A stretch of 64,000 nt of DNA from Absicoccus intestinalis (GTDB taxonomy: Bacteria; Bacillota_I; Bacilli_A; Erysipelotrichales; Erysipelotrichaceae), in contig NZ_JALBUS010000011.1 in assembly GCF_033971885.1 (NCBI RefSeq), positions 1 to 64,000 of the forward strand, read 5' to 3'. The notes below the pieces were generated by a model, which did not search any database, had not been told where the DNA came from, and was given only the letters and a program-made list of their open reading frames with translations. Shown in pieces: positions 23,201 through 31,614 of the stretch. Both the position numbers and the translations under genes were made by a program. Positions within the stretch are counted from its first letter, which is position 1, and the number at the start of each line of letters is the position of its first letter.

Positions 23201-23806
23201 ATAATTGTTGTGGCAATCAAAACTACGACAATTTAGGCGTTTTACTTCATTATGTCGTAATTCGAGATAGGCACTCATGTGATTCTTATAGTAGCTTTGT
23301 ACTACCAAATATTGAGTTTGATCTTCATGGGACCATTCACTGATGGCGAGTCGGGGTTCATCAATGGTCATCGAATGATCATTGGCCAATTGTACCCCTT
23401 TTTGCCATGTAGCATAACGAATCGGAAGGGAATTTAATATTTGTCCCATATTAAAAAAATAGTCTTTTTTGGAAAAGGCTTCTTTAATTTGAGGCAAGAT
23501 CTGTACTTGGAATTTTTCTAATTCCTTTTCGGTGGACTGGGTCCGTAATTGATCTTCATAGGCAAAAAGTACAGCGGCTTCGTGTTTACAATAATTGTGG
23601 TCTTCCGCAAAGGGACAGCTACAGTCCATATGCAGAAAAGATTGTTCGTCTTCATTGAATTGAATGGTCACAAAATACGTATTATAGCCATCGACTTTGG
23701 CACGCAATGTATGACCTTCTTTTTTTAAGTCATAGACTTGACCAGAGTAAAAATAGGATTTACCACGATTTAAGATTCGAGTGGGGAATAAGTGTTTCCA
23801 TTTCAT
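20225..23806 (-). CDS. SWIM zinc-finger SNF2 family ATPase
   Basis: The 1193 residues are counted from the ATG at 23806 (GGTGATGCAA upstream; the frame is open to 23908, into dxs). A SWIM zinc finger lies near residue 70 (DCSCPFAEDHNYCKHE). A long middle region ends in a SNF2 helicase core with LRPYQEEGYQW, ADEMGLGKTLQ (Walker A), DEAQ box, LTGTPIENQ, GGTGLNLTGAD and RAHRIGQ. Such proteins are DNA-dependent ATPases of the RapA/SNF2 group, whose cellular role in Firmicutes is unclear (transcription or chromosome maintenance suspected). It is divergent from dxs. Confidence 0.9.
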   Translation of the reverse strand: MKWKHLFPTRILNRGKSYFYSGQVYDLKKEGHTLRAKVDGYNTYFVTIQFNEDEQSFLHMDCSCPFAEDHNYCKHEAAVLFAYEDQLRTQSTEKELEKFQVQILPQIKEAFSKKDYFFNMGQILNSLPIRYATWQKGVQLANDHSMTIDEPRLAISEWSHEDQTQYLVVQSYYKNHMSAYLELRHNEVKRLNCRSFDCHNNYDTFYNHTRPICEHEAALLYLTIQYILQNNPGDRTDRNGFVFLETFNTTKTTNIDHHVKLVPHLNVDIDSLSFSVWLGNQRLYKIRSFSSFVHNLHTQTPYVISKKTQFQLDKESFDPEYIPLLELIEAKVVERENTPVRYGYEPLHIGAEIDLSGQTIDAFYDIAQTIPVEYEKKHIQTKTTQLDISFTIKPLMQNQSTQGVQVTGHVPTIIKGIRYGYYFKENTLYRIPLEQANSFIHIPHDENDDITFQIGNKHLAHFYYDQLPKIQETSHVEIIEPETIEAILPPEPDFTFYLDADDDHMICTIDAIYDEKHYRMTDEITLDTKGYYYDPSRREHRYIERETEIFQILQDFDFQYQNKQMVCIKDDDHIYKFLTEGIDMLLQYGTVEATSRFERLQIITKPKITVGVSVDSDLMDIQITSDDLSQEDLIEILSHYKEKKTYHRLSSGKFVQMDAQSLQSLEQMMESLHMSPKQLVSGKMNIPMYRAFYLDRMLAEKNDLRQRKDASFKNTIKKFKNEEFALPKELHAQLRPYQEEGYQWIKTLEAYHFGGILADEMGLGKTLQVITVLASHKEEQPSPSLVICPASLVYNWKAEIERFAPQLQTALVSGTKKERKEIIGNYQNYDVLVTSYDLLKRDIAEYEDVHFHYEIIDEAQYTKNHTTAAAKSVKLINSQCRLALTGTPIENQLQELWSIFDYLMPGFLYSYDYFRKNMEIPIVKQQDQQHLEQLRKMISPFILRRLKKDVLKDLPDKLEKVQYVSMDKKQTHVYNGQVSKLQQLLKKTNDEDFKKQRFKILSLLTRIRQVCCDPSLCLENYDGGSAKREACMDLIENAIEGGHKILVFSQFTTMLEKLEKDCQEKQITYYEITGSTKKNVRIDRVNAFNKNEVPVFFISLKAGGTGLNLTGADIVIHYDPWWNTAAQNQATDRAHRIGQKNDVTVYKLIIKDTIEEKILDLQEKKQALADDILSGEQMSNTTISKEDLEALLQ

Positions 23807-23841
23807 TTGCATCACCATTTCAATTATATCAATTTCTGTAG

Positions 23842-23847
23842 TATAAT
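23842..23847 (+). promoter_or_regulatory. Probable -10 element of dxs
   Basis: A perfect TATAAT lies 41 bases before dxs, with a weak TTTCAA 18 bp upstream. The likely start of transcription is next to the palindrome at 23860. Confidence 0.45.
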
Positions 23848-23859
23848 AGAAAAGCTTTA

Positions 23860-23875
23860 AAATGTTATAACATTT
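23860..23875. promoter_or_regulatory. 16-bp perfect palindrome before dxs
   Basis: aaatgttataacattt is perfectly self-complementary and lies between the TATAAT and the AAAGGAG of dxs. It is a candidate operator for an unknown regulator. Confidence 0.45.
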
Positions 23876-23887
23876 AAAGGAGAGCCT

Positions 23888-25579
23888 ATGAAAACAAATC
23901 ATATACAATCGTTATCTTTGGATGAATTAGAAAAATTAGCTGCTTCCATTCGTGCTTTCTTGATTCAATCTATTTCGCAAACGGGTGGTCATTTATCCAG
24001 CAATTTAGGTGTGGTGGAATTGACCATTGCTCTGCATTATGTGTTTCATTCGCCCCAAGATCAGATGATCTTTGATGTGGGGCATCAATCGTATACACAT
24101 AAGATCTTGACAGGACGAATGGATCAATTTTCAACATTGCGACAAAAAGATGGATTGTCCGGTTTTCAAAAACGAAAAGAAAGTATCCATGATCCTTGGG
24201 AAGCGGGTCATTCTTCAACGTCTTTATCGGCTGCTTTGGGTCTGGCCATTGCTCGAGATATGCAACACAAAGATCATCAGGTCATTGCCATCATTGGTGA
24301 TGGAGCCTTAAGTGGTGGGATGGCTTTTGAAGCTTTGCAGGATATTGGTTCGAAACAAAGGAAGATGATCATTGTTTGTAACGATAATCGCATGTCCATT
24401 TCGGAAAACAATGCCGGCTTTGAAAAGGGATTCTTGGATCGTTCTTTATTTGCGTCGTGTGGTTTGGATTATGTGGGACCTTTAAATGGGCATGATTTGA
24501 AGGCATTGATCCAAACGTTTGAATCCATCAAGGATCATCAAGGGCCCATCGTTGTTCATGTATTGACTCAAAAAGGCAAGGGGTATCCATTGGCCGAAAT
24601 TGATATGGAAGGAAATTGGCATGGTGTGGGTCCGTTTGATGTGGCAAGTGGAAAAATGAAGAAGAAGAGTGGGTATTCTTGGTCTGCATTAATGGCGGAT
24701 GCTTTGATGGAACTGGCCCAAAAGAATGAAAAGATCGTCGCTATTACGCCGGCCATGGCCCAAGGTTCTAAATTGTATGGTTTTCAAAAAGCGTTTCCAG
24801 ATCGTTTTTTTGATTGTGGGATTGCTGAGCAGCATGCCATCACGATGGCCAGTGCCATGGCCCAAGGTGGTATACGCCCTTTTGTGAGCGTATATTCTTC
24901 TTTTCTTCAACGAGCTTTTGATTCTTTGTTGCATGATGCTTCACGAATGGATCTTCCCATTGTGATTGGTTTGGATCGCGCCGGTTTAGTGGGAGCCGAT
25001 GGCGAAACCCATCAGGGTGTTTTTGATATCCGGATGATGGAAATGATGCCACATATGGTTTTAAGTCAGCCAAAAGATGGCAAAGAAGCTCGTGATCTTT
25101 TGTATACGGCGTTTAGTCAAAACCATCCCTTTGCGATTCGATATCCTCGAGGTAGTGTAGAAAAAACGGATACGGCTTTTGAGCGTATTCCCATTGGTTC
25201 TTGGACCAAAGAAATCGTGGGTTCGCATCCGGTTTGTATCGTGATCACGTATGGTTCCAAAGTGGATGTATTGATTCAAAAAGCGAAGGAAGAAAATTTA
25301 TCTTTGGTTGTCGTCAATGCGCGTTTCTTTAAGCCTGTGGATCAAAACATGTTAACCGAATTGAATCGGATGGATCTTCCGATTCTTGTATGGGAAACGG
25401 ATCAAATGGGAAGTTTATCGGATTCGGTTCGCCGAACGATTTGGAAACCAATCACGGTATTTGGGATTGGTGATCATTTTGTCGAACAAGGAGATATTCC
25501 ATCTTTGGAAAAAGCCGAACAAATTGATGTGGATGCAGTCATTAAAGTTGTGAAACAGAAAAACTTTCGTATACTTTAG
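23888..25579 (+). CDS. dxs: 1-deoxy-D-xylulose-5-phosphate synthase
   Basis: It condenses pyruvate and glyceraldehyde 3-phosphate with thiamine diphosphate, the entry step of the MEP isoprenoid pathway. The 563 residues are shorter than the usual 620 or so, mainly by trimmed linkers. Motifs are GGHLSSNLGVVELT, FDVGHQSYTHK, the ThDP motif GDGALSGGMAFEAL with NDNRMSIS, and the transketolase-type FDCGIAEQHAITMA and RAGLVGADGETHQG. AAAGGAG lies before the ATG. The flavin reductase gene follows 18 bases after the stop. Confidence 0.93.
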   Translation: MKTNHIQSLSLDELEKLAASIRAFLIQSISQTGGHLSSNLGVVELTIALHYVFHSPQDQMIFDVGHQSYTHKILTGRMDQFSTLRQKDGLSGFQKRKESIHDPWEAGHSSTSLSAALGLAIARDMQHKDHQVIAIIGDGALSGGMAFEALQDIGSKQRKMIIVCNDNRMSISENNAGFEKGFLDRSLFASCGLDYVGPLNGHDLKALIQTFESIKDHQGPIVVHVLTQKGKGYPLAEIDMEGNWHGVGPFDVASGKMKKKSGYSWSALMADALMELAQKNEKIVAITPAMAQGSKLYGFQKAFPDRFFDCGIAEQHAITMASAMAQGGIRPFVSVYSSFLQRAFDSLLHDASRMDLPIVIGLDRAGLVGADGETHQGVFDIRMMEMMPHMVLSQPKDGKEARDLLYTAFSQNHPFAIRYPRGSVEKTDTAFERIPIGSWTKEIVGSHPVCIVITYGSKVDVLIQKAKEENLSLVVVNARFFKPVDQNMLTELNRMDLPILVWETDQMGSLSDSVRRTIWKPITVFGIGDHFVEQGDIPSLEKAEQIDVDAVIKVVKQKNFRIL

Positions 25580-25597
25580 ATAGATGGAGGTTCAATC

Positions 25598-26161
25598 ATG
25601 AAAAAAGATTTAGGCGTACAACAGGCGGTTTTTCCCATGCCGGTATTGATGATTGCTGCTTACGATGAAAATGGCAAGGTCAATGTCATGAATGTAGCAT
25701 GGGGACAAATTGCATCAAGTGATACGATTGCTTTGTTTATTAGCGAGGGGCATAAGACAACAAAAAATATTCGTAAAACCAAGGCATTTACCGTATCGAT
25801 TGCGGATGTCGATCATATGGATGTGGCAGATTATTTTGGCATGGCTAGTGGCAACACGGTAGAGGATAAGTTTGAGAGAACAAAATATCATGTAGTTAAA
25901 AGTACCCATGTCAATGCGCCAATTATTGAAGAATTTCCGGTTTGCATGGAATGTGAATTAGAAGATATCGTAGAGGGCAGCATTCATGCCGTAGTGGGTA
26001 AAATCATCAATGTATGTGCTGATGAATCGGTATTGGATGAAAAGGGACAAGTGGATGTTGATAAGCTTCATGCATTGGTGTTTGATAATTTCCAAAGAGG
26101 CTACTATGAAGTTGGAAAAAAAGTGGGTCAAGCCTGGGATGCTGGCAAGAAATGGTTGTAA
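25598..26161 (+). CDS. Flavin reductase-like FMN-binding protein
   Basis: This split-barrel flavoprotein of 187 residues has PMPVLMIAAYDENGKVNVMN, the WGQIASSDTIALFIS substrate/flavin segment, and HKTTKNIRKTKAFTV. These features fit the flavin reductase/flavoredoxin family, which binds FMN and transfers electrons from NAD(P)H or ferredoxin-type partners. TGGAGG precedes the ATG, and it may be read through from dxs. The electron partner is not indicated by the neighbours. Confidence 0.85.
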   Translation: MKKDLGVQQAVFPMPVLMIAAYDENGKVNVMNVAWGQIASSDTIALFISEGHKTTKNIRKTKAFTVSIADVDHMDVADYFGMASGNTVEDKFERTKYHVVKSTHVNAPIIEEFPVCMECELEDIVEGSIHAVVGKIINVCADESVLDEKGQVDVDKLHALVFDNFQRGYYEVGKKVGQAWDAGKKWL

Positions 26162-26223
26162 AAATAGGATAGAATAGACATGAATCCAAATGATTTGTGT
26201 TTTTATATTTAGGGAGGGTGTTT

Positions 26224-26700
26224 ATGTTTCGAAAAATGCGTCGTTTCAAACAAGAAATTTCTCAAGAAAAATGTATTCGCATCTTAAGAGAACAACCTCG
26301 TGGGGTTTTATCGATCATGGGGGAAGATGGATATCCATATGGATTGCCATTGGATCATTGGTATGATGAAAAAACGGGAACGATTTGTTTCCACGGTGCC
26401 AAAGAGGGGCACAAGATCGATGCCTTAAGAAAGAATAATAAAGTATCGTATTGTGTATATGATCAAGGGTATCGCAATGCAGGGGAATGGGCTTTGAATA
26501 TTCAGAGTGTCATTGTATTTGGAACCATTCATGAAGTGAAAGATCATGATCGTGCCTTGGAAATTTGTCGGCAATTGTGTTTAAAATTTACGGATGATCA
26601 AGACTATATTGAAAAGGAAATCAAAAATGCTGGTTCGCGCGTCTTATGTTGGGAGATTCAAATCGATCATATGACAGGAAAGTTAGTCAACGAATCTTAG
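26224..26700 (+). CDS. PNPOx-like (NimA-type) FMN-binding protein
   Basis: The 158 residues from ATG 26224 (AGGGAGG six bases upstream) start MFRKMRRFKQEISQEKCI. A pyridoxamine phosphate oxidase-like barrel follows with RGVLSIMGEDGYPYGLPL, FHGAKEGHKIDALRKNNKVSY and SVIVFGTI. Members such as NimA bind FMN or heme; the enzymatic role is seldom known. Its stop codon is directly followed by the DUF2974 gene region. Confidence 0.85.
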   Translation: MFRKMRRFKQEISQEKCIRILREQPRGVLSIMGEDGYPYGLPLDHWYDEKTGTICFHGAKEGHKIDALRKNNKVSYCVYDQGYRNAGEWALNIQSVIVFGTIHEVKDHDRALEICRQLCLKFTDDQDYIEKEIKNAGSRVLCWEIQIDHMTGKLVNES

Positions 26701-26709
26701 TTGATATCT

Positions 26710-27810
26710 ATGTTGAGTTTAACGAAGTATGTCGAGTGGATGGCATTTGTTTCCTTTGATGAACATGTCTTTGATGTGATGGATAGTATTGTTCTGGCTC
26801 AATTTGCGTATTTGGATATGAAGGATATCTGGCAACAAGCGCCCATGAAGATTCGTGATCTAATCGAGAAACAATCTTCGTATTCGATGCAGATGGTACC
26901 CGATGGACAAGATCATGATGACTTTATAAAAATGGTTGCCCGATCGGATCGGTATGGCCAGTTGTTGGTCAAAAACAATGTGGATACGTTTGATGAGAAG
27001 GAACATATTCAATTTGGAGCAATGACCTTACAAATCAATGAGGATCATGATTTGATCCTTTTTAAAGGAACGGATGATTCCATTGTCGGCTGGCGAGAAG
27101 ATTTTATGATGTCTTTTACCAAGACATTTAGCCAAACGGCATCTTTAGCTTATTTGGAAAGTGAGATTCAACCGCATAAACGGTATTATGTGGCAGGTCA
27201 TTCCAAAGGAGGGCATCTTGCCATCTATAGCACATCGCAATTGATCGAAGAAAATTTAGCACACATTCAGGCTGTCTATGATTTGGATGGGCCGGGACTT
27301 TGTAAGGACGTGATGGATCCAGAATTGACTGCACGTATCGATACGATCACCATGCGGGTGATTCCCCAATATTGTATCGTGGGAAATATTTTTGAACCGC
27401 ATTTTTCCAATGTCCATATTGTCAAAAGCAATGCACAGGGTACGATGCAGCATAGTTTATCCAGTTGGCAAGTGGATCATAAGGGGTTGATTGAAGCCAA
27501 AGAGGAAGATCCACAAAGTGTATGGATTTCAACATCGATCAATGAATGGATGAAAAATGTCAATCAAGCCGATCGCAAGACATTTGTCGATCAGATGTTT
27601 GATGCTTTTTCCATCAATGGTGATGTGAATTTTGAAGAAGTGAAAAAAGGAAATTTAATGGATTTTCACAATTTATTGATGGCTTTTTTAAGAACAGATC
27701 CTGTGACAAAGAAGACAGCGGTCGAATTACCAGTGACTGCGATTGCGAATTCAGGTCCTATTGTCAAGCAGCGACTCTGGGAACGAATCAAAGAACGAAT
27801 GAAGAAATGA
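26710..27810 (+). CDS. DUF2974 (Mbeg1-like) alpha/beta hydrolase
   Basis: The 366 residues are counted from ATG 26710 (TTG 26701 is an alternative; the ribosome-binding site is poor, so coupling to the upstream gene is likely). The lipase-like motif is YVAGHSKGGHLA (nucleophile Ser near residue 163), preceded by LFKGTDDSIVGWREDF. An acid is probably in AVYDLDGPG, with a His further on. DUF2974 proteins resemble lipases and fungal Mbeg1; the substrate is unknown. It is cytosolic, with no signal peptide. Confidence 0.83.
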   Translation: MLSLTKYVEWMAFVSFDEHVFDVMDSIVLAQFAYLDMKDIWQQAPMKIRDLIEKQSSYSMQMVPDGQDHDDFIKMVARSDRYGQLLVKNNVDTFDEKEHIQFGAMTLQINEDHDLILFKGTDDSIVGWREDFMMSFTKTFSQTASLAYLESEIQPHKRYYVAGHSKGGHLAIYSTSQLIEENLAHIQAVYDLDGPGLCKDVMDPELTARIDTITMRVIPQYCIVGNIFEPHFSNVHIVKSNAQGTMQHSLSSWQVDHKGLIEAKEEDPQSVWISTSINEWMKNVNQADRKTFVDQMFDAFSINGDVNFEEVKKGNLMDFHNLLMAFLRTDPVTKKTAVELPVTAIANSGPIVKQRLWERIKERMKK

Positions 27811-27833
27811 GGTCTGGATGACTTCATTTTTTT
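27805..27833 (+). terminator. Terminator after the DUF2974 gene
   Basis: aaatgaggtc and gacttcattt form a stem with one G-U pair around a 5-nt loop, followed by TTTT. It overlaps the stop codon. Confidence 0.7.
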
Positions 27834-27834
27834 A

Positions 27835-27865
27835 TTGACTTAAACCATACTTTAAGTTTTATGAT
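27835..27865 (+). promoter_or_regulatory. MerR-type promoter with 19-bp spacer
   Basis: TTGACT (27835-27840) and TATGAT (27860-27865) are separated by 19 bp, longer than the usual 17. A dyad acttaaa-ccatac-tttaagt (27838-27857) lies between them. This is the classic geometry of promoters untwisted by MerR-family activators, so the downstream MerR gene is probably autoregulated. Confidence 0.8.
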
Positions 27866-27882
27866 ACAAACAAGGAGGAATC

Positions 27883-28329
27883 ATGGCCAAGACATATAGT
27901 ATTTCAGAGGTAGCCTCAATGATGGGAGTAGCCCCTTCTACCCTTCGATATTATGAAAAAGAAGGATTATTGCCCAATGTGAAACGGGTCAATGGAAAGC
28001 GTGTTTTTGAAGAAAAAGATTTTGGTTGGTTGCGGGTATTAAATTGTTTGAAAAATACAGGCATGCCTATTCGTCGTATCAAGGAATATGCGCGATTGAG
28101 CCAAATGGGGGATGAATCATTGAGTGCCCGATATGAATTGATCAAGGCACAACGAGAATATGTGCAAGATCAAATTGATCGATTGAATTATTACATGAAA
28201 GAGTTGGATTATAAGGATTGGTATTATCGAACGGCCATCGAATTGGGGTCGGAAAAGGCTGTGCAAAATAAAAGCAAGGCCAAAGAAATGAATCTGGATA
28301 CGATTCCAGAAAAGGAGGACTTTAAATGA
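27883..28329 (+). CDS. MerR family transcriptional regulator
   Basis: The 148 residues contain an N-terminal winged helix (YSISEVASMMGVAPSTLRYY, then EKEGLLPNVKRVNGKR), a coiled-coil dimerisation region (about 80-115) and a variable C-terminus lacking an obvious cysteine metal site. It resembles MerR regulators placed before oxidoreductase genes in Firmicutes. AAGGAGG is the ribosome-binding site. It overlaps the flavodoxin gene by 4 bases and presumably controls both through the 19-bp spacer promoter. Confidence 0.9.
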   Translation: MAKTYSISEVASMMGVAPSTLRYYEKEGLLPNVKRVNGKRVFEEKDFGWLRVLNCLKNTGMPIRRIKEYARLSQMGDESLSARYELIKAQREYVQDQIDRLNYYMKELDYKDWYYRTAIELGSEKAVQNKSKAKEMNLDTIPEKEDFK

Positions 28330-28733
28330 AAACGTTAGTCGCTTATTTTAGTGCAACTGGCACAACCAAACAGAAAGCAGAGCACTTGGCACAAGAAAAA
28401 GGGGCTGATCTCTATGAGATCGAGCCAAAAGTAAAATATACGAAGGAAGATCTGGATTGGATGAATGCGAAAGCCCGTTCAAGCCAAGAGGGAAAAGATG
28501 AACAGATTCGTCCTGAATTAAAAGAAGAAAAGGTAGATTTAGATGAATATGATGAAATTTATCTAGGTTTCCCAATTTGGTGGTATCGTGCACCGAATCT
28601 TATTTATAGCTTTATTGACCATAATGATTTAGAAGGAAAAACGATCCATTTGTTCATGACTAGTGGCGGTTCTTCCATCAAAAAAGCACAAGAACGACTT
28701 AAAAAAGCATATCCAAACTTAAATATTGATTAA
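28326..28733 (+). CDS. Flavodoxin, apparently C-terminally short
   Basis: The 135 residues have the FMN phosphate loop YFSATGTTKQKAE (residues 7-19), LGFPIWWYRAPNLIYSF and FMTSGGSSIKKAQERL. Relatives of this flavodoxin group usually run to about 150-160 residues. Here the frame stops right after KAYPNLNID, where the family normally continues into a last helix. The stop lies next to the A+T-rich CRISPR island, so its 3' end may have been cut by the insertion. It is co-transcribed with merR. Confidence 0.8.
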   Translation: MKTLVAYFSATGTTKQKAEHLAQEKGADLYEIEPKVKYTKEDLDWMNAKARSSQEGKDEQIRPELKEEKVDLDEYDEIYLGFPIWWYRAPNLIYSFIDHNDLEGKTIHLFMTSGGSSIKKAQERLKKAYPNLNID

Positions 28734-28756
28734 AGTCCAATTATTTACCCATATAA

Positions 28757-28857
28757 AATGTATACTATAACTGTGATAAGGGAAAGGGATAGTTTACAAG
28801 TTGAGGCATTACTTGTATGGTGGGTGTAGCCGGCATTTTTATGCCGGCTATTTTTAT
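28757..28857 (+). ncRNA. Candidate small RNA or attenuated leader
   Basis: A TATACT (28761-28766) is followed by about 60 nt with an internal stem (acaagt/acttgt around 28796-28815) and then a strong terminator. No ORF lies inside. It could be an independent small RNA or a leader terminated before the cas genes. No known riboswitch class was recognised. Confidence 0.3.
28827..28857 (+). terminator. Strong terminator between flavodoxin and cas operon
   Basis: tagccggcat-tttt-atgccggcta is a perfect 10-bp stem followed by TTTTT. Confidence 0.88.
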
Positions 28858-29199
28858 ATAACATTAAATTTGGGTGAATGAGCATATACAAAATAATTGA
28901 AAAAATAGGAGTTTTGTGTAGAATTGGTCGTATTTTCAGTGAATCAAATAATTTAGGTATTCAAAAAATTGATTATTTTCAAAGAGTCTAATAAATAAGA
29001 CAGATAATATGCTAAAATGTGTTTAATAAGAAGATTATCAAAATAATTACAACCTAATGAAAAATTCCGAATTGTTTTGATTGTCTGAGTGACTTATAAA
29101 AAAGTAACAATAATCTTTAGATTACCCATATTCTATAAGGCAAATAATTTAAATAAAAAGAATAATCTAAAGATTGAATTAAAAGAGAGAGAAACTAAT

Positions 29200-31587
29200 A
29201 TGAAAATAGCAGAGGATGATTTTTTAACTAATTCAAATCTTTATGCACGTGCTAGCAAAGTAAATGATGATTCAAACCAAGTGATTGTCCAATCGTTGGA
29301 AGATCATCTTCAGAATGTAGCGACATTAGCTCAAAAAATGTGTGATGTTCCTGAACTGAGAGAGACTATTTATCAGATTGGATCAATGCATGATCTAGGC
29401 AAACAAACAAAAGAATGGCAAAAATATCTACGGTCAAGCTTTTCAAATGATTGGCATGGAACAAAAGTTGATCATTCTACACTAGGAGGTTTAACAATCA
29501 ATCAGAATTTATCTGAATATAAAGAATCACTAGATCGTGAAATTATGGAATTGACCATTTTTTCTCATCATAGGATGAAAGATGCTTTATCAGAAATGGG
29601 AGAATCTATTTTTGAAAAAAGAATCAACGAAAAAAATAATAAAAAGTATGCAGATTATCTGATGGGTGATAAAAATCAATTTCATTCAACCAAGTTGTAT
29701 GACTATTTATTTAAGAGAGTAAGCAAAAACAAACGTGAGAATGCCTATTATGCAGGAGCTTTATATAGATATTTGTTATCACTGCTGGTTGATGCAGACT
29801 GGACCGATGCAAGTTATGCTTCAGAGTTTGGAACTCAAGAAGAATTGGAATATAAGCACTTTAATTTTGAGTCCTATTGGTCGGATAGAATTGAACAATT
29901 TGAACAATATATCAGTTTGTTTGAGCCTAGAAATGAATTAGATGAGTTGCGTTCACGAATATCTCTACAATGCAAAGAATTTTCTAATACTTCAAATAAG
30001 ATGATACGTCTTCAATCCTTTACAGGTAGCGGGAAGACATTGAGTGCTTTGCGTTTTGCTTTATATAAAGCAAGAAACGAAAAAAAGAGACATATTTTTT
30101 TGATTGCTCCATATCAATCCATCTTGGATCAAACATATAAAATTTATTGTGATATTTTTGGTGAAGATGAAGTGTTGCTACATCACAGCCGAGTTACATT
30201 TGAATCAGAAGAACTCGATAAAAAGTATGAGTACTTAATTGAAAATTATCAAAATTCACCTATCGTTCTAACGACAATGGTGCAATTGCTAAATTCTATA
30301 TTTCGATCCAGCTTGAGTGATGTGCGAAGATTCCATGCTTTGGCAAATTCTGTGTTGATATTTGATGAGGTTCAATCCATTCCTCCAAATCTCATGGGAT
30401 TATTTAACTGGGCCATGAATTTTTGTACAAATTTTTTAAATACAACAGTTGTCTTGTGTTCAGCTACGCATCCTAAATTTGATAAAATGGATGGTTTTCT
30501 TTTAGATCATAAAGCTGGATGGGATATGGTTCCTCAGACAAATCAATTCATCTACAACAAGCAACGATATCGTATCGTTTGGGATTGTTGGAATCAGAGA
30601 TTAGTTTCTTTCAGCATAGAAGAAACAGCCAATTTGATTGATAAAAGATTAAAAGCATACGATTTAAAAAATATGTTGATTGTATTAAATACCAAAAAGA
30701 CTGCCAGGAATTTATACGAAACACTTAAAGAGAAAAATCTTAGCTATTCAATGTACTATTTGTCAACCGATTTATATCCGGCACATCGTGGAAAAATCAT
30801 CCAGGAATTGAAAGAGAAGTTGCAAACAAATGAGCGAATCATTTGTGTCAGTACACAATTAATTGAAGCAGGGGTTGATTTAAGTTTTGTTTCAGTTATG
30901 CGATCATTGGCTGGTATGGACAGTATTTTGCAGATTGCAGGAAGATGCAATCGTAATGACGAAATTGATTGTGGTTTAGTGCAAGTAGTGAAAATTTCAG
31001 ACAAGGAAGAAAATGTTTCCAACTTAAAATATATCAAAGAACAGCAGGATATCATGGTGGGTGTTTTATCAGAATATGAAAGCAATCTATACGACTCGTC
31101 AAAATTATTGGATGATTACTATAAACAGTACAATTGGAAATTTAAGGATGAATTGAAGTGTCCAAATGGTAATGATTCATATAAATCGTTGACTGAATTA
31201 TTATCAACGAATCGTAGAGCAGTCAGTAATATAAAAACAAAAAACATGCATATAATGAATCAAGCTTTTAAACAAGCGGGAAATATTTTTCAAGTGATTG
31301 ATGATAAAAATGCAATTCCGTTAGTTGTTGAATGTTATGATAGTGTGGATTTGATCAATCAATATTGCGACACCTACTCATATAGAGAGAAGAAAAAAAT
31401 TATTAGAAAATTGCAAAACTTTCTTGTAACGGTAAGTGAATATACGTTTAATAAATTGGACGAAAAAAGTCTTATTTATTCATTAGACAAAGAAAATGAT
31501 AATGGAATCTGGGTATTAACAAAAAAAGGTTATGACGAAAACCTAGGTGTAAGTATCTTGAATGAATTACCGTTCATTTGTTTATGA
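29200..31587 (+). CDS. cas3: CRISPR-associated helicase/nuclease Cas3 (type I-C)
   Basis: This is the DNA-degrading effector recruited by the Cascade complex. The 795 residues are counted from ATG 29200, just before the HD domain (the frame is open to 29089 but upstream codons look non-coding). The HD nuclease motifs are EDHLQNVATLAQKM and MHDLGKQTKEWQKYL. The helicase motifs are FTGSGKTLSALRFAL, IFDEVQSIPP, CSATHP and QIAGRCNRN. It is the first gene of the cas operon; the leader is A+T-rich and the ribosome-binding site is weak. Confidence 0.95.
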   Translation: MKIAEDDFLTNSNLYARASKVNDDSNQVIVQSLEDHLQNVATLAQKMCDVPELRETIYQIGSMHDLGKQTKEWQKYLRSSFSNDWHGTKVDHSTLGGLTINQNLSEYKESLDREIMELTIFSHHRMKDALSEMGESIFEKRINEKNNKKYADYLMGDKNQFHSTKLYDYLFKRVSKNKRENAYYAGALYRYLLSLLVDADWTDASYASEFGTQEELEYKHFNFESYWSDRIEQFEQYISLFEPRNELDELRSRISLQCKEFSNTSNKMIRLQSFTGSGKTLSALRFALYKARNEKKRHIFLIAPYQSILDQTYKIYCDIFGEDEVLLHHSRVTFESEELDKKYEYLIENYQNSPIVLTTMVQLLNSIFRSSLSDVRRFHALANSVLIFDEVQSIPPNLMGLFNWAMNFCTNFLNTTVVLCSATHPKFDKMDGFLLDHKAGWDMVPQTNQFIYNKQRYRIVWDCWNQRLVSFSIEETANLIDKRLKAYDLKNMLIVLNTKKTARNLYETLKEKNLSYSMYYLSTDLYPAHRGKIIQELKEKLQTNERIICVSTQLIEAGVDLSFVSVMRSLAGMDSILQIAGRCNRNDEIDCGLVQVVKISDKEENVSNLKYIKEQQDIMVGVLSEYESNLYDSSKLLDDYYKQYNWKFKDELKCPNGNDSYKSLTELLSTNRRAVSNIKTKNMHIMNQAFKQAGNIFQVIDDKNAIPLVVECYDSVDLINQYCDTYSYREKKKIIRKLQNFLVTVSEYTFNKLDEKSLIYSLDKENDNGIWVLTKKGYDENLGVSILNELPFICL

Positions 31588-31614
31588 TCTTAATTGATGA
31601 GAAGGAGGTAATGT

